Part shown: piece after piece, positions 1-7,733 of the stretch | How the letters are laid out: every line of letters begins with the position of its first letter | Numbering within the stretch: position 1 is the stretch's first letter | Assembly: GCF_003634555.1 (NCBI RefSeq) | Contig: NZ_RBKS01000001.1 | Coordinates: 1 to 64,000 of the forward strand | Direction of reading: 5' to 3' | DNA: 64,000 nucleotides | Source of the DNA: Frondihabitans australicus | GTDB taxonomy: Bacteria; Actinomycetota; Actinomycetes; Actinomycetales; Microbacteriaceae | Program-made: the position numbers and the translations under genes | The notes under the pieces: generated by a model | The model's input: the letters and a program-made list of their open reading frames with translations, nothing else | Told to the model about the DNA's origin: nothing | Database searches by the model: none

Positions 1-163
1 CGGCCAGATCCTCACCCTCTCGGCCCGTGGCTCCGACCTCCTGGCGAAGTCGCTCGAGGCGAACCACCGCGAGCTGCGCCGTCGCTTCGAGAGCTGGACG
101 GACGAGGAGATCGACGCGCTCGCCACGGGCCTGGAGAGGTTCAACGAGGTCGGCGACGTCTGA
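1..163 (+). CDS. MarR-family regulator, C-terminal fragment
   Basis: The last 53 codons of a gene that begins upstream of the window; frame 2 is open from the first complete codon to TGA at 161-163. The reading includes LTLSARGSDLL and then SWTDEEIDALATGLERFNEV. This is the usual end of MarR proteins: the 'LT..G..LL' strand after the wing, then the dimerisation helix 'WT.EEI..L...L.RFN'. The DNA-binding helices lie outside the window, so the ligand and targets cannot be judged. The Nramp gene starts about 60 nt downstream on the same strand. Confidence 0.75.
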   Translation, partial: GQILTLSARGSDLLAKSLEANHRELRRRFESWTDEEIDALATGLERFNEVGDV

Positions 164-223
164 CCGTGCGCCCGTGTCGGCGGCACCCCGTACTCTGTGA
201 GTCCCGAGCGGAACGGAGAGCGC

Positions 224-1447
224 GTGACCCTTCAGGCCGCACGTGCGCGCCCGGCGCCGCGCGTCGCCGCGCTGCTCGGCCCCGCCATCGTCGCGGGGGT
301 CGCCTACCTCGACCCGGGCAACGTCGCCAGCAACATGACGGCGGGGGCGCTCTTCGGCTACCTGCTCGTCTGGGTCGTGCTCGCCGGAAACGCGACCGCG
401 TGGCTCATCCAGTACCTCTCCGCGAAGCTCGGCATCGCCACCGGCGCCAGCCTGCCCGAGCTGCTCGGGCGGCGCATCGGCCGGCGGGGCGCGCGGATCG
501 CGTTCTGGCTGCAGGCCGAGGTCGTCGCGATGGCCACCGACATCGCCGAGGTGATCGGCGGCGCCATCGCGCTGAACCTGCTGTTCGGGGTGCCGCTGCT
601 CGTCGGCGGCATGGTGACTGGCGTCATCTCGCTCGCGCTGCTGCTCCTGCAGACCCGGGGTCGCGCTCAGTCGTTCGAACGGGTGGTGACCGGCATGGTC
701 ATCGTGATCGCTGTCGGCTTCTGCGCCGGGCTGGTCGTGGCTGGGCCCGACTGGGGGCAGGCGGCCGGCGGGCTCGTGCCGCGGTTCGAGGGGTCGCGCT
801 CGCTGCTGCTGGCCGTGTCGATCCTCGGCGCGACGATCATGCCGCACGCCATCTACGCGCACTCGGCGCTGGCGCGCGACCGGTTCGACGGGTCTCCCGC
901 CCCGAAGCGGCTGCTGCTGCGGGCGACCCGCATCGACGTCACGGTCGCGCTCGCCGTCGCCGGAACGGTCAACGTGGCGATCCTGCTCGTCGCCGCGGGC
1001 ACGCTTCGCGGGGTGGCGGGCACCGGCACTCTGGAGGGGGCGTATGCCGCGCTCCTGAGTCATCTCGGCATCGTCGTCGCCACCCTCTTCGCCGTCGGGC
1101 TCCTGGCGTCGGGCCTCGCGTCGACATCGGTGGGGGCGTACGCCGGGTCGGAGATCATGCACGGTCTGCTGCACGTGCGCGTGCCGATCCTCTATCGCCG
1201 TCTGGTCACGCTGGTGCCCGCCCTCGTGCTGCTCGGGGTGGGCGTCGACCCCACCGCCGCGCTCGTGATCAGCCAGGTCGTCCTGTCGTTCGGCATCCCG
1301 TTCGCCCTGGTGCCGCTCGTGCTGTTCACGGCGTCGCGCCGGGTGATGGGGGAGCTGCGGAACCGCTGGTGGACCAGCGTCGTCGCCGGCGTCGCGGCGG
1401 CCGCGCTCATCGCGCTGAACGTGATCCTGCTCGTGCTCGTCGCATGA
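224..1447 (+). CDS. mntH: Nramp-family divalent metal (Mn2+/Fe2+) transporter
   Basis: About 407 residues, a proton-coupled divalent metal importer of the inner membrane. Near residue 30 it has the Nramp helix-1 signature YLDPGNVASNM, and in the middle MPHAIYAHS, the helix-6 motif (usual form MPH..(L/Y).HS). Asp and Asn of DPGN and Met of MPH are metal ligands in known Nramp structures. About ten to eleven hydrophobic segments fill the protein. I prefer the GTG at 224 because GGAG (215-218) precedes it at good spacing; an in-frame GTG at 197 would add nine residues without a ribosome site. Residues before the first helix are basic, as expected for a cytoplasmic N-terminus. Mn2+ is the usual substrate, but Fe2+ is not excluded. 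Confidence 0.9.
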   Translation: MTLQAARARPAPRVAALLGPAIVAGVAYLDPGNVASNMTAGALFGYLLVWVVLAGNATAWLIQYLSAKLGIATGASLPELLGRRIGRRGARIAFWLQAEVVAMATDIAEVIGGAIALNLLFGVPLLVGGMVTGVISLALLLLQTRGRAQSFERVVTGMVIVIAVGFCAGLVVAGPDWGQAAGGLVPRFEGSRSLLLAVSILGATIMPHAIYAHSALARDRFDGSPAPKRLLLRATRIDVTVALAVAGTVNVAILLVAAGTLRGVAGTGTLEGAYAALLSHLGIVVATLFAVGLLASGLASTSVGAYAGSEIMHGLLHVRVPILYRRLVTLVPALVLLGVGVDPTAALVISQVVLSFGIPFALVPLVLFTASRRVMGELRNRWWTSVVAGVAAAALIALNVILLVLVA

Positions 1448-1497
1448 TCGATTTTTGAGGTTCGCTCAGAGCGTCGGCCGCCCGAGGGGGAGCGCGG

Positions 1498-1591
1498 CAT
1501 AATACCCCCCATTTATCGGGTAGAATGGCAAGACTGCCGAGATGATGCCCGGCATTGGTCGAAGCACTCAGGCACGAGATCACCTCGTGCC
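1498..1591 (+). promoter_or_regulatory. carD leader: possible promoter and hairpin
   Basis: The 183-nt gap before carD holds AT-rich hexamers unusual for this genome: CATAAT at 1498-1503 and TAGAAT at 1521-1526, either of which could be a -10 element. Further down is a perfect 8-bp hairpin, GGCACGAG (1571-1578), loop ATCAC, CTCGTGCC (1584-1591), inside the presumed 5' leader. AAGAGG at 1615-1620 is the likely ribosome site. No convincing -35 is visible; the promoter call is tentative. Confidence 0.35.
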
Positions 1592-1630
1592 GGGCGCGAA
1601 CTCTCACAACAGATCAAGAGGCACTACTAG

Positions 1631-2122
1631 ATGATTTTCGAAGTAGGGGAGACCGTCGTGTACCCCCACCACGGCGCAGCCACCATCACCGCGGTGAAGA
1701 CCCGCACCATCAAGGGCGCCGAGAAGAAATACATCACTCTGAGCGTGCACGCCAGCGACCTCGTCATCGAGCTGCCGGTCGACAACGTCGACCTGGTCGG
1801 CGTCCGTGACGTCATCGACGCCAAGGGCGTCGAGGCCGTCTTCGACGTGCTCCGCAGCGACCACGTCGAAGAGCCCGGCAACTGGTCGCGTCGCTTCAAG
1901 GCGAACACCGAGAAGATGGGCTCCGGCAGCGTCTACAGCGTCTCCGAGGTCGTGCGCGACCTCTGGCGTCGCGACCAAGACAGCGGTGTCTCCGCAGGTG
2001 AAAAGCGCATGCTGCTCAAGGCGCGCCAGGTGCTCATCTCCGAGCTCGCGCTCGCGCAGAAGTCCACCGACGAGGAGGCCTCGGCACTCCTCGACGAGGT
2101 GCTCGGCACCGTCGCGGTCTGA
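1631..2122 (+). CDS. carD: CarD/CdnL-type RNA polymerase-binding regulator
   Basis: 163 residues, full family length. It begins [19 protein letters not shown], the standard opening of the CarD RNAP-interaction (Tudor-like) domain, which binds the beta subunit. The helical C-terminal half (about residues 65-160) carries the LWRRDQ segment; the Trp in it corresponds to the residue that wedges into the upstream edge of the transcription bubble. In actinobacteria CarD stabilises open complexes at rRNA and many housekeeping promoters and is usually essential. It is a single-gene unit with its own leader, closed by a strong hairpin terminator. Confidence 0.95.
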   Translation: MIFEVGETVVYPHHGAATITAVKTRTIKGAEKKYITLSVHASDLVIELPVDNVDLVGVRDVIDAKGVEAVFDVLRSDHVEEPGNWSRRFKANTEKMGSGSVYSVSEVVRDLWRRDQDSGVSAGEKRMLLKARQVLISELALAQKSTDEEASALLDEVLGTVAV

Positions 2123-2129
2123 CCCCGGT

Positions 2130-2177
2130 CGCACGAAGGCCCCCTCGCCCGTCTCGGGCAGGGGGCCTTCGTCGTGC
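2130..2177 (+). terminator. Terminator after carD
   Basis: Eight nt after the carD stop is a long near-perfect inverted repeat. The left arm contains GAAGGCCCCCTCGCCCG and the right arm CGGGCAGGGGGCCTTC, with outer extension CGCACGA / TCGTGCG and a tiny TCT loop. There is no long U-tract, which is common for high-GC actinobacterial terminators. It separates carD from the arabinan operon. Confidence 0.85.
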
Positions 2178-2195
2178 GGGGCGTCGCCTCGCCCC

Positions 2196-2248
2196 TTGAC
2201 GCGCGTGTACATCGTTGTAGAGAATCGAGCATTACAACGATGTACACG
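2196..2248 (+). promoter_or_regulatory. abfA promoter with paired LacI-type operators
   Basis: TTGACG at 2196-2201 is a good -35; TAGAGA (2218-2223) or GAGAAT (2220-2225) serves as -10. Two 16-nt arms form a perfect inverted repeat: CGTGTACATCGTTGTA at 2204-2219 and its exact complement at 2233-2248, 13 nt apart. Each arm contains TACA-N4-TGTA with a central CG, itself a near-palindrome of the LacI-family type. One site fills the -35/-10 spacer and the other lies just past the start point, so a bound repressor would block both. The natural regulator is the LacI protein encoded two genes down the same operon. Confidence 0.7.
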
Positions 2249-2265
2249 AGCCCTAAAGGAGCCCC

Positions 2266-3777
2266 ATGACCCACGCCCGCCTCAGCCTCGACCCGTCGTT
2301 CGTGGTCGCCCCCGTCTCGCGCAAGACCTTCGGCACGTTCGTCGAGCACCTCGGTCGCTGCGTCTACGGCGGCATCCACGACCCCGGCCACCCCACCGCC
2401 GACGAGGACGGTTTCCGCGGCGATGTGATCGACTTCGTCCGCGAGCTCGGCATCTCGACGGTCCGCTACCCCGGCGGCAACTTCGTCTCCGGCTACCGGT
2501 GGGAGGACGGCATCGGCCCGGTCGCCGACCGCCCCGCGCGCAAAGACCTGGCGTGGCACTCCACCGAGCCCAACACCGTCGGCGTCGACGAGTTCATGCG
2601 CTGGGCGGCGAAGGCGGGCGTCGAGCCGATGATGGCGGTCAACCTGGGCACGAGGGGCGTGCAGGATGCCGTCGACCTCCTCGACTATACGAACGGCCGG
2701 GGCGGCTCGTTCCACTCCGACCTCCGGAAGAAGAACGGCTCCGCCGACCCCTACGGCGTGAAGATGTGGTGCCTCGGCAACGAGATGGACGGCCCGTGGC
2801 AGATCGGCCACAAGACGGCGTACGAGTACGGCCGGCTCGCCGCCGAGACCGCCCGCGCGATGCGCCTCGTCGACCCCGACCTGACCCTCGTGGCCTGCGG
2901 CTCCTCCGGCTCGAGCATGCCCACCTTCGGCACCTGGGAGCGCCAGGTGCTCGAGGAGGCCTACGACGACGTCGACCTCGTGTCGATGCACGCGTACTAC
3001 TGGGAGGAGGACGGCGACCTCGCCAGCTTCCTCGCCTCGGGCGTCACGATGGACAACTTCATCGAGGACGTCGTCGCCAGCGTCGACCACGTGCGTGCCG
3101 CGAAGAAGGCGAAGAAGCGGATCAACGTCTCGTTCGACGAGTGGAACGTCTGGTACCTCACCGGCGAGGCGTCGCAGAACCCGACCGGCGACGACTGGCC
3201 GATCGCACCCGTGCTGCTCGAGGACCACTACTCCGTGGCCGACGCGGTCGTGGTCGGAGGCCTCCTCATCTCGCTCCTGCGCCACAGCGACCGCGTCGTG
3301 AGCGCCAGCCTCGCCCAGCTCGTCAACGTCATCGCGCCGATCATGACCGAGACCGGCGGCCGCTCGTGGAAGCAGACGACGTTCCACCCCTTCGCCCAGG
3401 CGTCGCGGTTCGCGACCGGCGACGTGCTGAGGGTCGAGGCCCAGTCGCCGACCCACGAGACGAAGAAGCAGGGCGACGTCGCCACCGTCGACTCCGTGGC
3501 GACGCACGATCCCGAGACCGGAGAACTCACCGTCTTCGCCATCAACCGCTCGCTCACCGACTCGGTCACGCTCGACGTCGACACGCGGGCGTTCGGCGCG
3601 ATGCGCCTCGTCGAGGCGACGCAGCTGTCGAACCCCGACCCGTACCTGAAGGTCACCGTCGACACGGCCGACTCGGTGGCGCCGGTCGCGAACCCCGACA
3701 CCGCCTGGAACGGCGCGGTGCTCGAGGTGACGATGCCGCCCCTGTCGTGGAACGTGGTGCGCCTGGCCCGTGCCTGA
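2266..3777 (+). CDS. abfA: GH51 alpha-L-arabinofuranosidase
   Basis: 503 residues, the usual length for intracellular GH51 enzymes, which remove terminal alpha-L-arabinofuranosyl units from arabinan and arabinoxylan oligosaccharides (EC 3.2.1.55). The N-terminal RKTFGTFVEHLGRCVYGGI and RYPGGNFVSGYRWEDGIGP are typical. The acid/base Glu is in WCLGNEMDGPWQIGH (about residue 173) and the nucleophile Glu in VSFDEWNVWY (about residue 291). A C-terminal beta-sandwich follows. There is no signal peptide, so it acts on imported oligosaccharides. AAAGGAG at 2255-2261 sets the ATG. It is the first gene of an operon with a LacI repressor and an aldose epimerase. Confidence 0.95.
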   Translation: MTHARLSLDPSFVVAPVSRKTFGTFVEHLGRCVYGGIHDPGHPTADEDGFRGDVIDFVRELGISTVRYPGGNFVSGYRWEDGIGPVADRPARKDLAWHSTEPNTVGVDEFMRWAAKAGVEPMMAVNLGTRGVQDAVDLLDYTNGRGGSFHSDLRKKNGSADPYGVKMWCLGNEMDGPWQIGHKTAYEYGRLAAETARAMRLVDPDLTLVACGSSGSSMPTFGTWERQVLEEAYDDVDLVSMHAYYWEEDGDLASFLASGVTMDNFIEDVVASVDHVRAAKKAKKRINVSFDEWNVWYLTGEASQNPTGDDWPIAPVLLEDHYSVADAVVVGGLLISLLRHSDRVVSASLAQLVNVIAPIMTETGGRSWKQTTFHPFAQASRFATGDVLRVEAQSPTHETKKQGDVATVDSVATHDPETGELTVFAINRSLTDSVTLDVDTRAFGAMRLVEATQLSNPDPYLKVTVDTADSVAPVANPDTAWNGAVLEVTMPPLSWNVVRLARA

Positions 3778-4858
3778 ACCGGACAGCGCTGACGAGACCG
3801 GAGGCGCAGGAGCCCGCGGAATCGACCCCGTGCCTCCTGCGCCCCGCCCCGACCCCACCATGCGCGACGTCGCCGCCCGCGCCGGCGTCTCGGTGAAGAC
3901 CGTCTCGAACTTCTTCAACGACTACCCGCACATGCGCCCGGAGACCCGGGCACGGATCGCCGCGGCCGTCGAGGAGCTCGACTACCGGGTGAACGCCAGC
4001 GCGCGGAGCCTCCGCGCCGGCCGCTCGGGGATGATCGCGCTGATCGTCCCCGAGCTGCAGGCGTACTTCGCCGAGCTGGCGCAGGACGTCATCGAGGCGG
4101 CCGCGCCGCACGGTCTCACGGTGCTCGTCGAGACGACGTCGGGCGACCGCGAGCGCGAGATCGAGGCCCTCGCGGGGGCCAGGCGGCAGCGGATCGACGG
4201 CGCGATCTTCGACCCCCTCGCACTCGGGCCCGACGACGTCGAGCACGTGCGCACCGGCCTGCCGCTCGTGATCATCGGCGAGCGGCAGTTCGACGGTCTC
4301 GCCGACCACGTGCTCATCGCCGACGTCGAGGTGGCTCGCACCGCCATGACCCATCTGCTCGAGACGGGCAGGCGCAGGATCCTGGTGGTCGGCTCCGCCC
4401 GCACGACCCCGTCGCACACCGCGGCCCTCCGCACCCGCGGGTGCGACCTCGCCCTCCGAGACGCCGGCCTCGAGCTCGATCCCGGGCTGATCGCCGCCGC
4501 GGTGCCCTGGACCCGCGCGGGCGGAGCCGACGCCGTGACCGAGGCGCTGGGCTCCGGGACCAGGTTCGACGCGGTGCTCGCCTTCAACGACATCCTCGCG
4601 CTGGGTGCCCAGTTCGCACTCTTCGAGGCGGGTCTGCGCGTCCCCGAGGACGTCGCCGTGGTCGGGATCGACGACACCGAGGACGCCCGCTACGCCACCC
4701 CGCAGCTCACGTCGATCTCGCCCGGCCGGGCCGAGATCGCGCGTCGGGCGGTCGACCTGCTCGTCGACCGGATAGCGTCGCCGGGGGAGCCGTTCGTCCA
4801 GGTCACGGTCGACTACGAGCTGAAAGTCCGCCGCTCCAGCAGCAGCGCCTCCTCCTGA
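3770..4858 (+). CDS. LacI-family repressor of the arabinan operon
   Basis: Up to 362 residues. The helix-turn-helix is MRDVAARAGVSVKTVSNFF, about 30 residues in, followed by the hinge region and a periplasmic-binding-protein-like sensor domain (VIIGERQFDG, FNDILALGA, VVGIDDTEDARY). The GTG at 3770 overlaps the abfA stop by 8 nt, which suggests coupling. The added N-terminus is Pro/Glu-rich, however, and the family norm would start at the ATG at 3860; neither has a clear ribosome site. Its position inside the operon and the paired operators ahead of abfA point to autoregulated control by arabinose or an arabino-oligosaccharide. The inducer is inferred. Confidence 0.9.
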   Translation: MPEPDSADETGGAGARGIDPVPPAPRPDPTMRDVAARAGVSVKTVSNFFNDYPHMRPETRARIAAAVEELDYRVNASARSLRAGRSGMIALIVPELQAYFAELAQDVIEAAAPHGLTVLVETTSGDREREIEALAGARRQRIDGAIFDPLALGPDDVEHVRTGLPLVIIGERQFDGLADHVLIADVEVARTAMTHLLETGRRRILVVGSARTTPSHTAALRTRGCDLALRDAGLELDPGLIAAAVPWTRAGGADAVTEALGSGTRFDAVLAFNDILALGAQFALFEAGLRVPEDVAVVGIDDTEDARYATPQLTSISPGRAEIARRAVDLLVDRIASPGEPFVQVTVDYELKVRRSSSSASS

Positions 4859-4879
4859 CACCACCCCGAAAGGCCCGCC

Positions 4880-5797
4880 ATGACCACGCCTCTCTCCGGC
4901 ACCCCGATCACCCTCCGCCGCGGCCGCTACGAGGCGCACGTCGCCAGCGTCGGCGCCAGCCTCCGCAGCCTCACCGTCGACGGCCGCGACCTCGTCGTGC
5001 CGTTCGAGGCCGACGAGATCCGGCCCGTGTTCCGCGGCGCGATCCTGGCCCCCTGGCCGAATCGCATCGTCGACGGCACGTACTCGTTCGACGGCGCCGA
5101 GTACCAGCTCGCCCTCACCGAGCCGTCCCGCGGCCACGCCCTCCACGGACTCCTCGCCTGGGCCGACTGGGCGGTCGTCTCCGCGACCGACGCCGAGGCC
5201 GTCCTGCGGGCCCACGTCGTGCCGAGCGACGGCTACCCGTGGCCGATCGCTGTCACGGTCACCTACGTGCTCGGCGACGACGGCCTCACGACGACCGTCG
5301 AGGCCGTCAACGAGGGGCGCGACGCAGCCCCGTGGGGCACCGCACCGCACCCGTACCTCAGCGCAGGCATCGGTCGCGTCGACGACTGGACGCTCACCCT
5401 CCCGGCGGGGAGCTATCTCGAGGTGACCGACGACCGCCTCATCGGCGTGGGCGTGAAGCCGGTCACGGAGCGGGCCGGATTCGACTTCCGTGAGGGCCAC
5501 GCCATCGGCGACCTCTTCGTCGACCACTGCTTCACCGACCTGGCGCGCGACGAGACGGGCGCCGCGACGGTGACCGTGGCGTCGCCCGACGGCGCCGGAG
5601 GGCGCATGACGTTCGGCACCGAGCTGCCGTGGGTGCAGATCCACACGGCCGACCGCCCCGAGGCCGACCTGAACCGTCTGGGGCTCGCCGTCGAGCCGAT
5701 GACCTGCCCGCCCGAGGCGTTCACCACCGGCGAGGACCTCGTGGTCCTCGCCCCGGGTGCGTCGCATCGCGCGAGCTGGACGATCGCCGACCTCTGA
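4880..5797 (+). CDS. galM: Aldose 1-epimerase (mutarotase)
   Basis: 305 residues of the GalM-like beta-sandwich family, which interconverts alpha and beta anomers of free sugars. Family features are APWPNRIVDGTYSFDG (substrate Arg), HALHGLLAWADW (catalytic His region), GTAPHPYL (second His) and the C-terminal LAVEPMTCPPEAF, with the catalytic Glu. GAAAGG precedes the ATG. It follows the repressor by 21 nt, so it is the third gene of the arabinan operon. Here it likely supplies the L-arabinose anomer used by the isomerase encoded at 39 kb. The next gene is convergent. Confidence 0.9.
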   Translation: MTTPLSGTPITLRRGRYEAHVASVGASLRSLTVDGRDLVVPFEADEIRPVFRGAILAPWPNRIVDGTYSFDGAEYQLALTEPSRGHALHGLLAWADWAVVSATDAEAVLRAHVVPSDGYPWPIAVTVTYVLGDDGLTTTVEAVNEGRDAAPWGTAPHPYLSAGIGRVDDWTLTLPAGSYLEVTDDRLIGVGVKPVTERAGFDFREGHAIGDLFVDHCFTDLARDETGAATVTVASPDGAGGRMTFGTELPWVQIHTADRPEADLNRLGLAVEPMTCPPEAFTTGEDLVVLAPGASHRASWTIADL

Positions 5798-5820
5798 GCG
5801 AGGCGCCGCCTGGCGCCGCG

Positions 5821-6726
5821 TCAGCGCCCGGCGTTGTAGTGGTTCTGGATCTGCGTCGTCGTGAGCACCGTGGAGTACACCGACGCCCAGCGCAGGCTGC
5901 CGGTGTAGAAGAGGTTCGACGGCGCGTTCGGCCAGCCGGAGAGCGAGTCGTAGCCGATCCGCCAGTAGCCGGTGAAGTTCTGCGCCACCGTGTAGGTGCT
6001 GTTCGACGCGACGAGGGCGCCGTCGAGGTACAGGTTCATGCCGGTGGAGGCCGAGAAGGTCGCCACGGCCTGATGCCAGGCGCCGTCGGTCACCGCCGAC
6101 GGCGACGTGATCGTCTTCGTCGCGGAGTTGTACGTGCCGAACACGAGCTTGCCGGTGGAGTCGATGTACAGGTGCCGGTCGTAGCTCCCCGAGGCGCCCG
6201 TCTGGGACGATCCGAAGCCGATCAGCTTGCCTCCTGCGACCGTGGTCTTGAACCAGATCTCGAGGCTGAACGTCTGCGGGTTGGCGAACGATGTCGCGGT
6301 CGACACGTAGCTCGTCGAGCCGTTGAGCACGTAGGCGCCGCCTGTGTCGCGGGAGCACGCGATCGGGGTCGCGGTCGACGTCGTCATCGCGCCGCGGTAG
6401 GTGCCGGGGTAGGCGCCGGAGTCGGTGTCGACCGCTGTCGTCGAGTTCGACGGCTCGTTCAGCGGCAGGGTGAAGAGGGAGGAGGCGCGATCGGCGGCGA
6501 GGGCTCCGGCGCAGGTGAAGTACGGAGCCGTCCCCGACACGTTGGACGTGTTGGTCACGCTGGCGACGTAGCCCGAGAACGAGCCCGGTGCGGCGAACAG
6601 GCCCGCAGCCAGCGCGAGCGACGCCGCCCCGGCGATCAGGAGCCCCGAGCGCCGGAACAGCCCCGCGCGCCAGAACAGCCCCGAGCGCCGCAGGAGTCCG
6701 GAGCGCCGCAGGAGGCGAGCGCTCAC
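5821..6726 (-). CDS. Exported LamG-domain protein with SipW-type signal region
   Basis: 301 residues from a GTG at 6726, whose TGA overlaps the peptidase stop (GTGA), so the two are coupled. A basic, repetitive N-terminus (residues 5-28) leads into a hydrophobic segment and then GSFSGYVASVTNTSN, matching LSGFVASITNSSN in the neighbouring 7734-8384 protein. This is the SipW-dependent style of signal region. The C-terminal half is one LamG/concanavalin-like fold with TFSLEIWFKTT, YDRHLYIDSTGKLVFG and GYWRIGYDSLSGWP, closely similar to both LamG domains of the giant protein at 15.7 kb. A cell-surface or pilus-associated carbohydrate-binding protein is likely; the ligand is unknown. Confidence 0.8.
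   Translation of the reverse strand: MSARLLRRSGLLRRSGLFWRAGLFRRSGLLIAGAASLALAAGLFAAPGSFSGYVASVTNTSNVSGTAPYFTCAGALAADRASSLFTLPLNEPSNSTTAVDTDSGAYPGTYRGAMTTSTATPIACSRDTGGAYVLNGSTSYVSTATSFANPQTFSLEIWFKTTVAGGKLIGFGSSQTGASGSYDRHLYIDSTGKLVFGTYNSATKTITSPSAVTDGAWHQAVATFSASTGMNLYLDGALVASNSTYTVAQNFTGYWRIGYDSLSGWPNAPSNLFYTGSLRWASVYSTVLTTTQIQNHYNAGR
6643..6714 (-). repeat. Four tandem 18-nt units in the LamG gene N-terminus
   Basis: Directly after the first four codons of the LamG protein are four 18-nt units encoding LLRRSG, LLRRSG, LFWRAG and LFRRSG. The first two units differ at only two bases. They form a long Arg-rich n-region ahead of the signal hydrophobic core. Copy number could vary by slippage and alter export. 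Confidence 0.75.
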
Positions 6727-7634
6727 GCGGCGGACTCCTCGTCCGGCGTCGACGGGAGCCCGACGATGAGCGTCCAGAGCAGAGGGATCGCGCAGATGGC
6801 GCCGAACAGGATCCACTCGAGCAGGGTCAGGTGGAGCGCCGACGAGAGCGCGTAGTGGCCGGAGCCGACGGAGGCCGGCACCGTGACCGTGCCGACCTGC
6901 CCGGCGGAGAGGTTCACGCTCGAGCCGCCCTGGGCGGTCGCCGTGATCGGCAGGATCCCGGTGGAGACGATCGTCGCGCTGACCCCGGCCTTCGTGGCCT
7001 GGGTGGTGAGCACCACGAGGCCGACGAACGGTCGCAGCACGTAGACGGTGACGGACAGCAGCATCGAGAAGCCGAGGATCCGGAACGACTGCCGACGCGC
7101 CCGGTTGGCGATGAGCCGAGTGGCGAACATCACGAACGCGAACCCGACGCCGAGGATCGGCAGCCCGCGCACGAGCCAGCCGACGGCCGGGAGGATCGTC
7201 GTGGTCTCGCCGATGAGGTCCTTCTGGTGCAGCTTCCAGCCGTCGTCGGCGCCGTTGATGTCGCCGCGGGTGGAGATGCCCGAGGCGTCGATCGCCGCGA
7301 TGCGGTGGGTGTACACCGAGGAGGGCTCGGTGGGCGGGTGGAACGTGATGATGTCGCCGACTCGCAGATCCTGCGCCTTCACCGGCGTCGAGAGGACGAG
7401 CGTTCCGACCGGGGCGGTGGTGCCCATGGAGGGCGTCTCGACGATGAACCAGCGGCCGCCCTGGGCGTGGAACACGAGGGCGAGGACGACGAGGGCGGTG
7501 ACGAGCGAAGCCCCCGCCCAGATCAGAAGGGTCTGAACTCGGTGGCCTCGGGGGGGATCGGCCACGGGTGTCGGACCCGAATGTCCGTCGCCCGTCGAGG
7601 CGGGGGGAACCTCGAGGGTGGTGACGTCCGACAT
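6723..7634 (-). CDS. SipW/ER-type signal peptidase I
   Basis: 303 residues. One membrane helix (about residues 35-55) precedes the catalytic core. The nucleophile is Ser69 in ETPSMGTTAPVG. The position that is Lys in bacterial-type enzymes is His110 in YTHRI, as in SipW and archaeal/ER signal peptidases; acidic residues follow in RGDINGADDGW. Two further hydrophobic segments lie at about 145-170 and 180-200. It sits between two genes whose products share a SipW-type signal region and overlaps the downstream one, so these are its probable dedicated substrates. Bacillus SipW processes TasA and TapA for matrix fibres in the same way. The extended C-terminus is unlike short bacterial SipS. Confidence 0.85.
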   Translation of the reverse strand: MSDVTTLEVPPASTGDGHSGPTPVADPPRGHRVQTLLIWAGASLVTALVVLALVFHAQGGRWFIVETPSMGTTAPVGTLVLSTPVKAQDLRVGDIITFHPPTEPSSVYTHRIAAIDASGISTRGDINGADDGWKLHQKDLIGETTTILPAVGWLVRGLPILGVGFAFVMFATRLIANRARRQSFRILGFSMLLSVTVYVLRPFVGLVVLTTQATKAGVSATIVSTGILPITATAQGGSSVNLSAGQVGTVTVPASVGSGHYALSSALHLTLLEWILFGAICAIPLLWTLIVGLPSTPDEESAA

Positions 7635-7733
7635 GAGTTCTGTTCTCTTCTGCCCGGGTGGGGGCTTCGGGTGGTTCGCCGGGCGGGTCCGCGGGCTGTG
7701 CGGACCCGACCGGCGAGTCTTGCGGGCCTACTG

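Noticed and set aside
1498-1530. Member of the TGTCCCC-N6-GGGG site family ahead of carD
   Set aside because: Has a C6 run but no matching G run at the right spacing.
3653-6358. 901-codon minus frame across lacI and galM
   Set aside because: Arg/His-rich shadow of two well-supported + genes.
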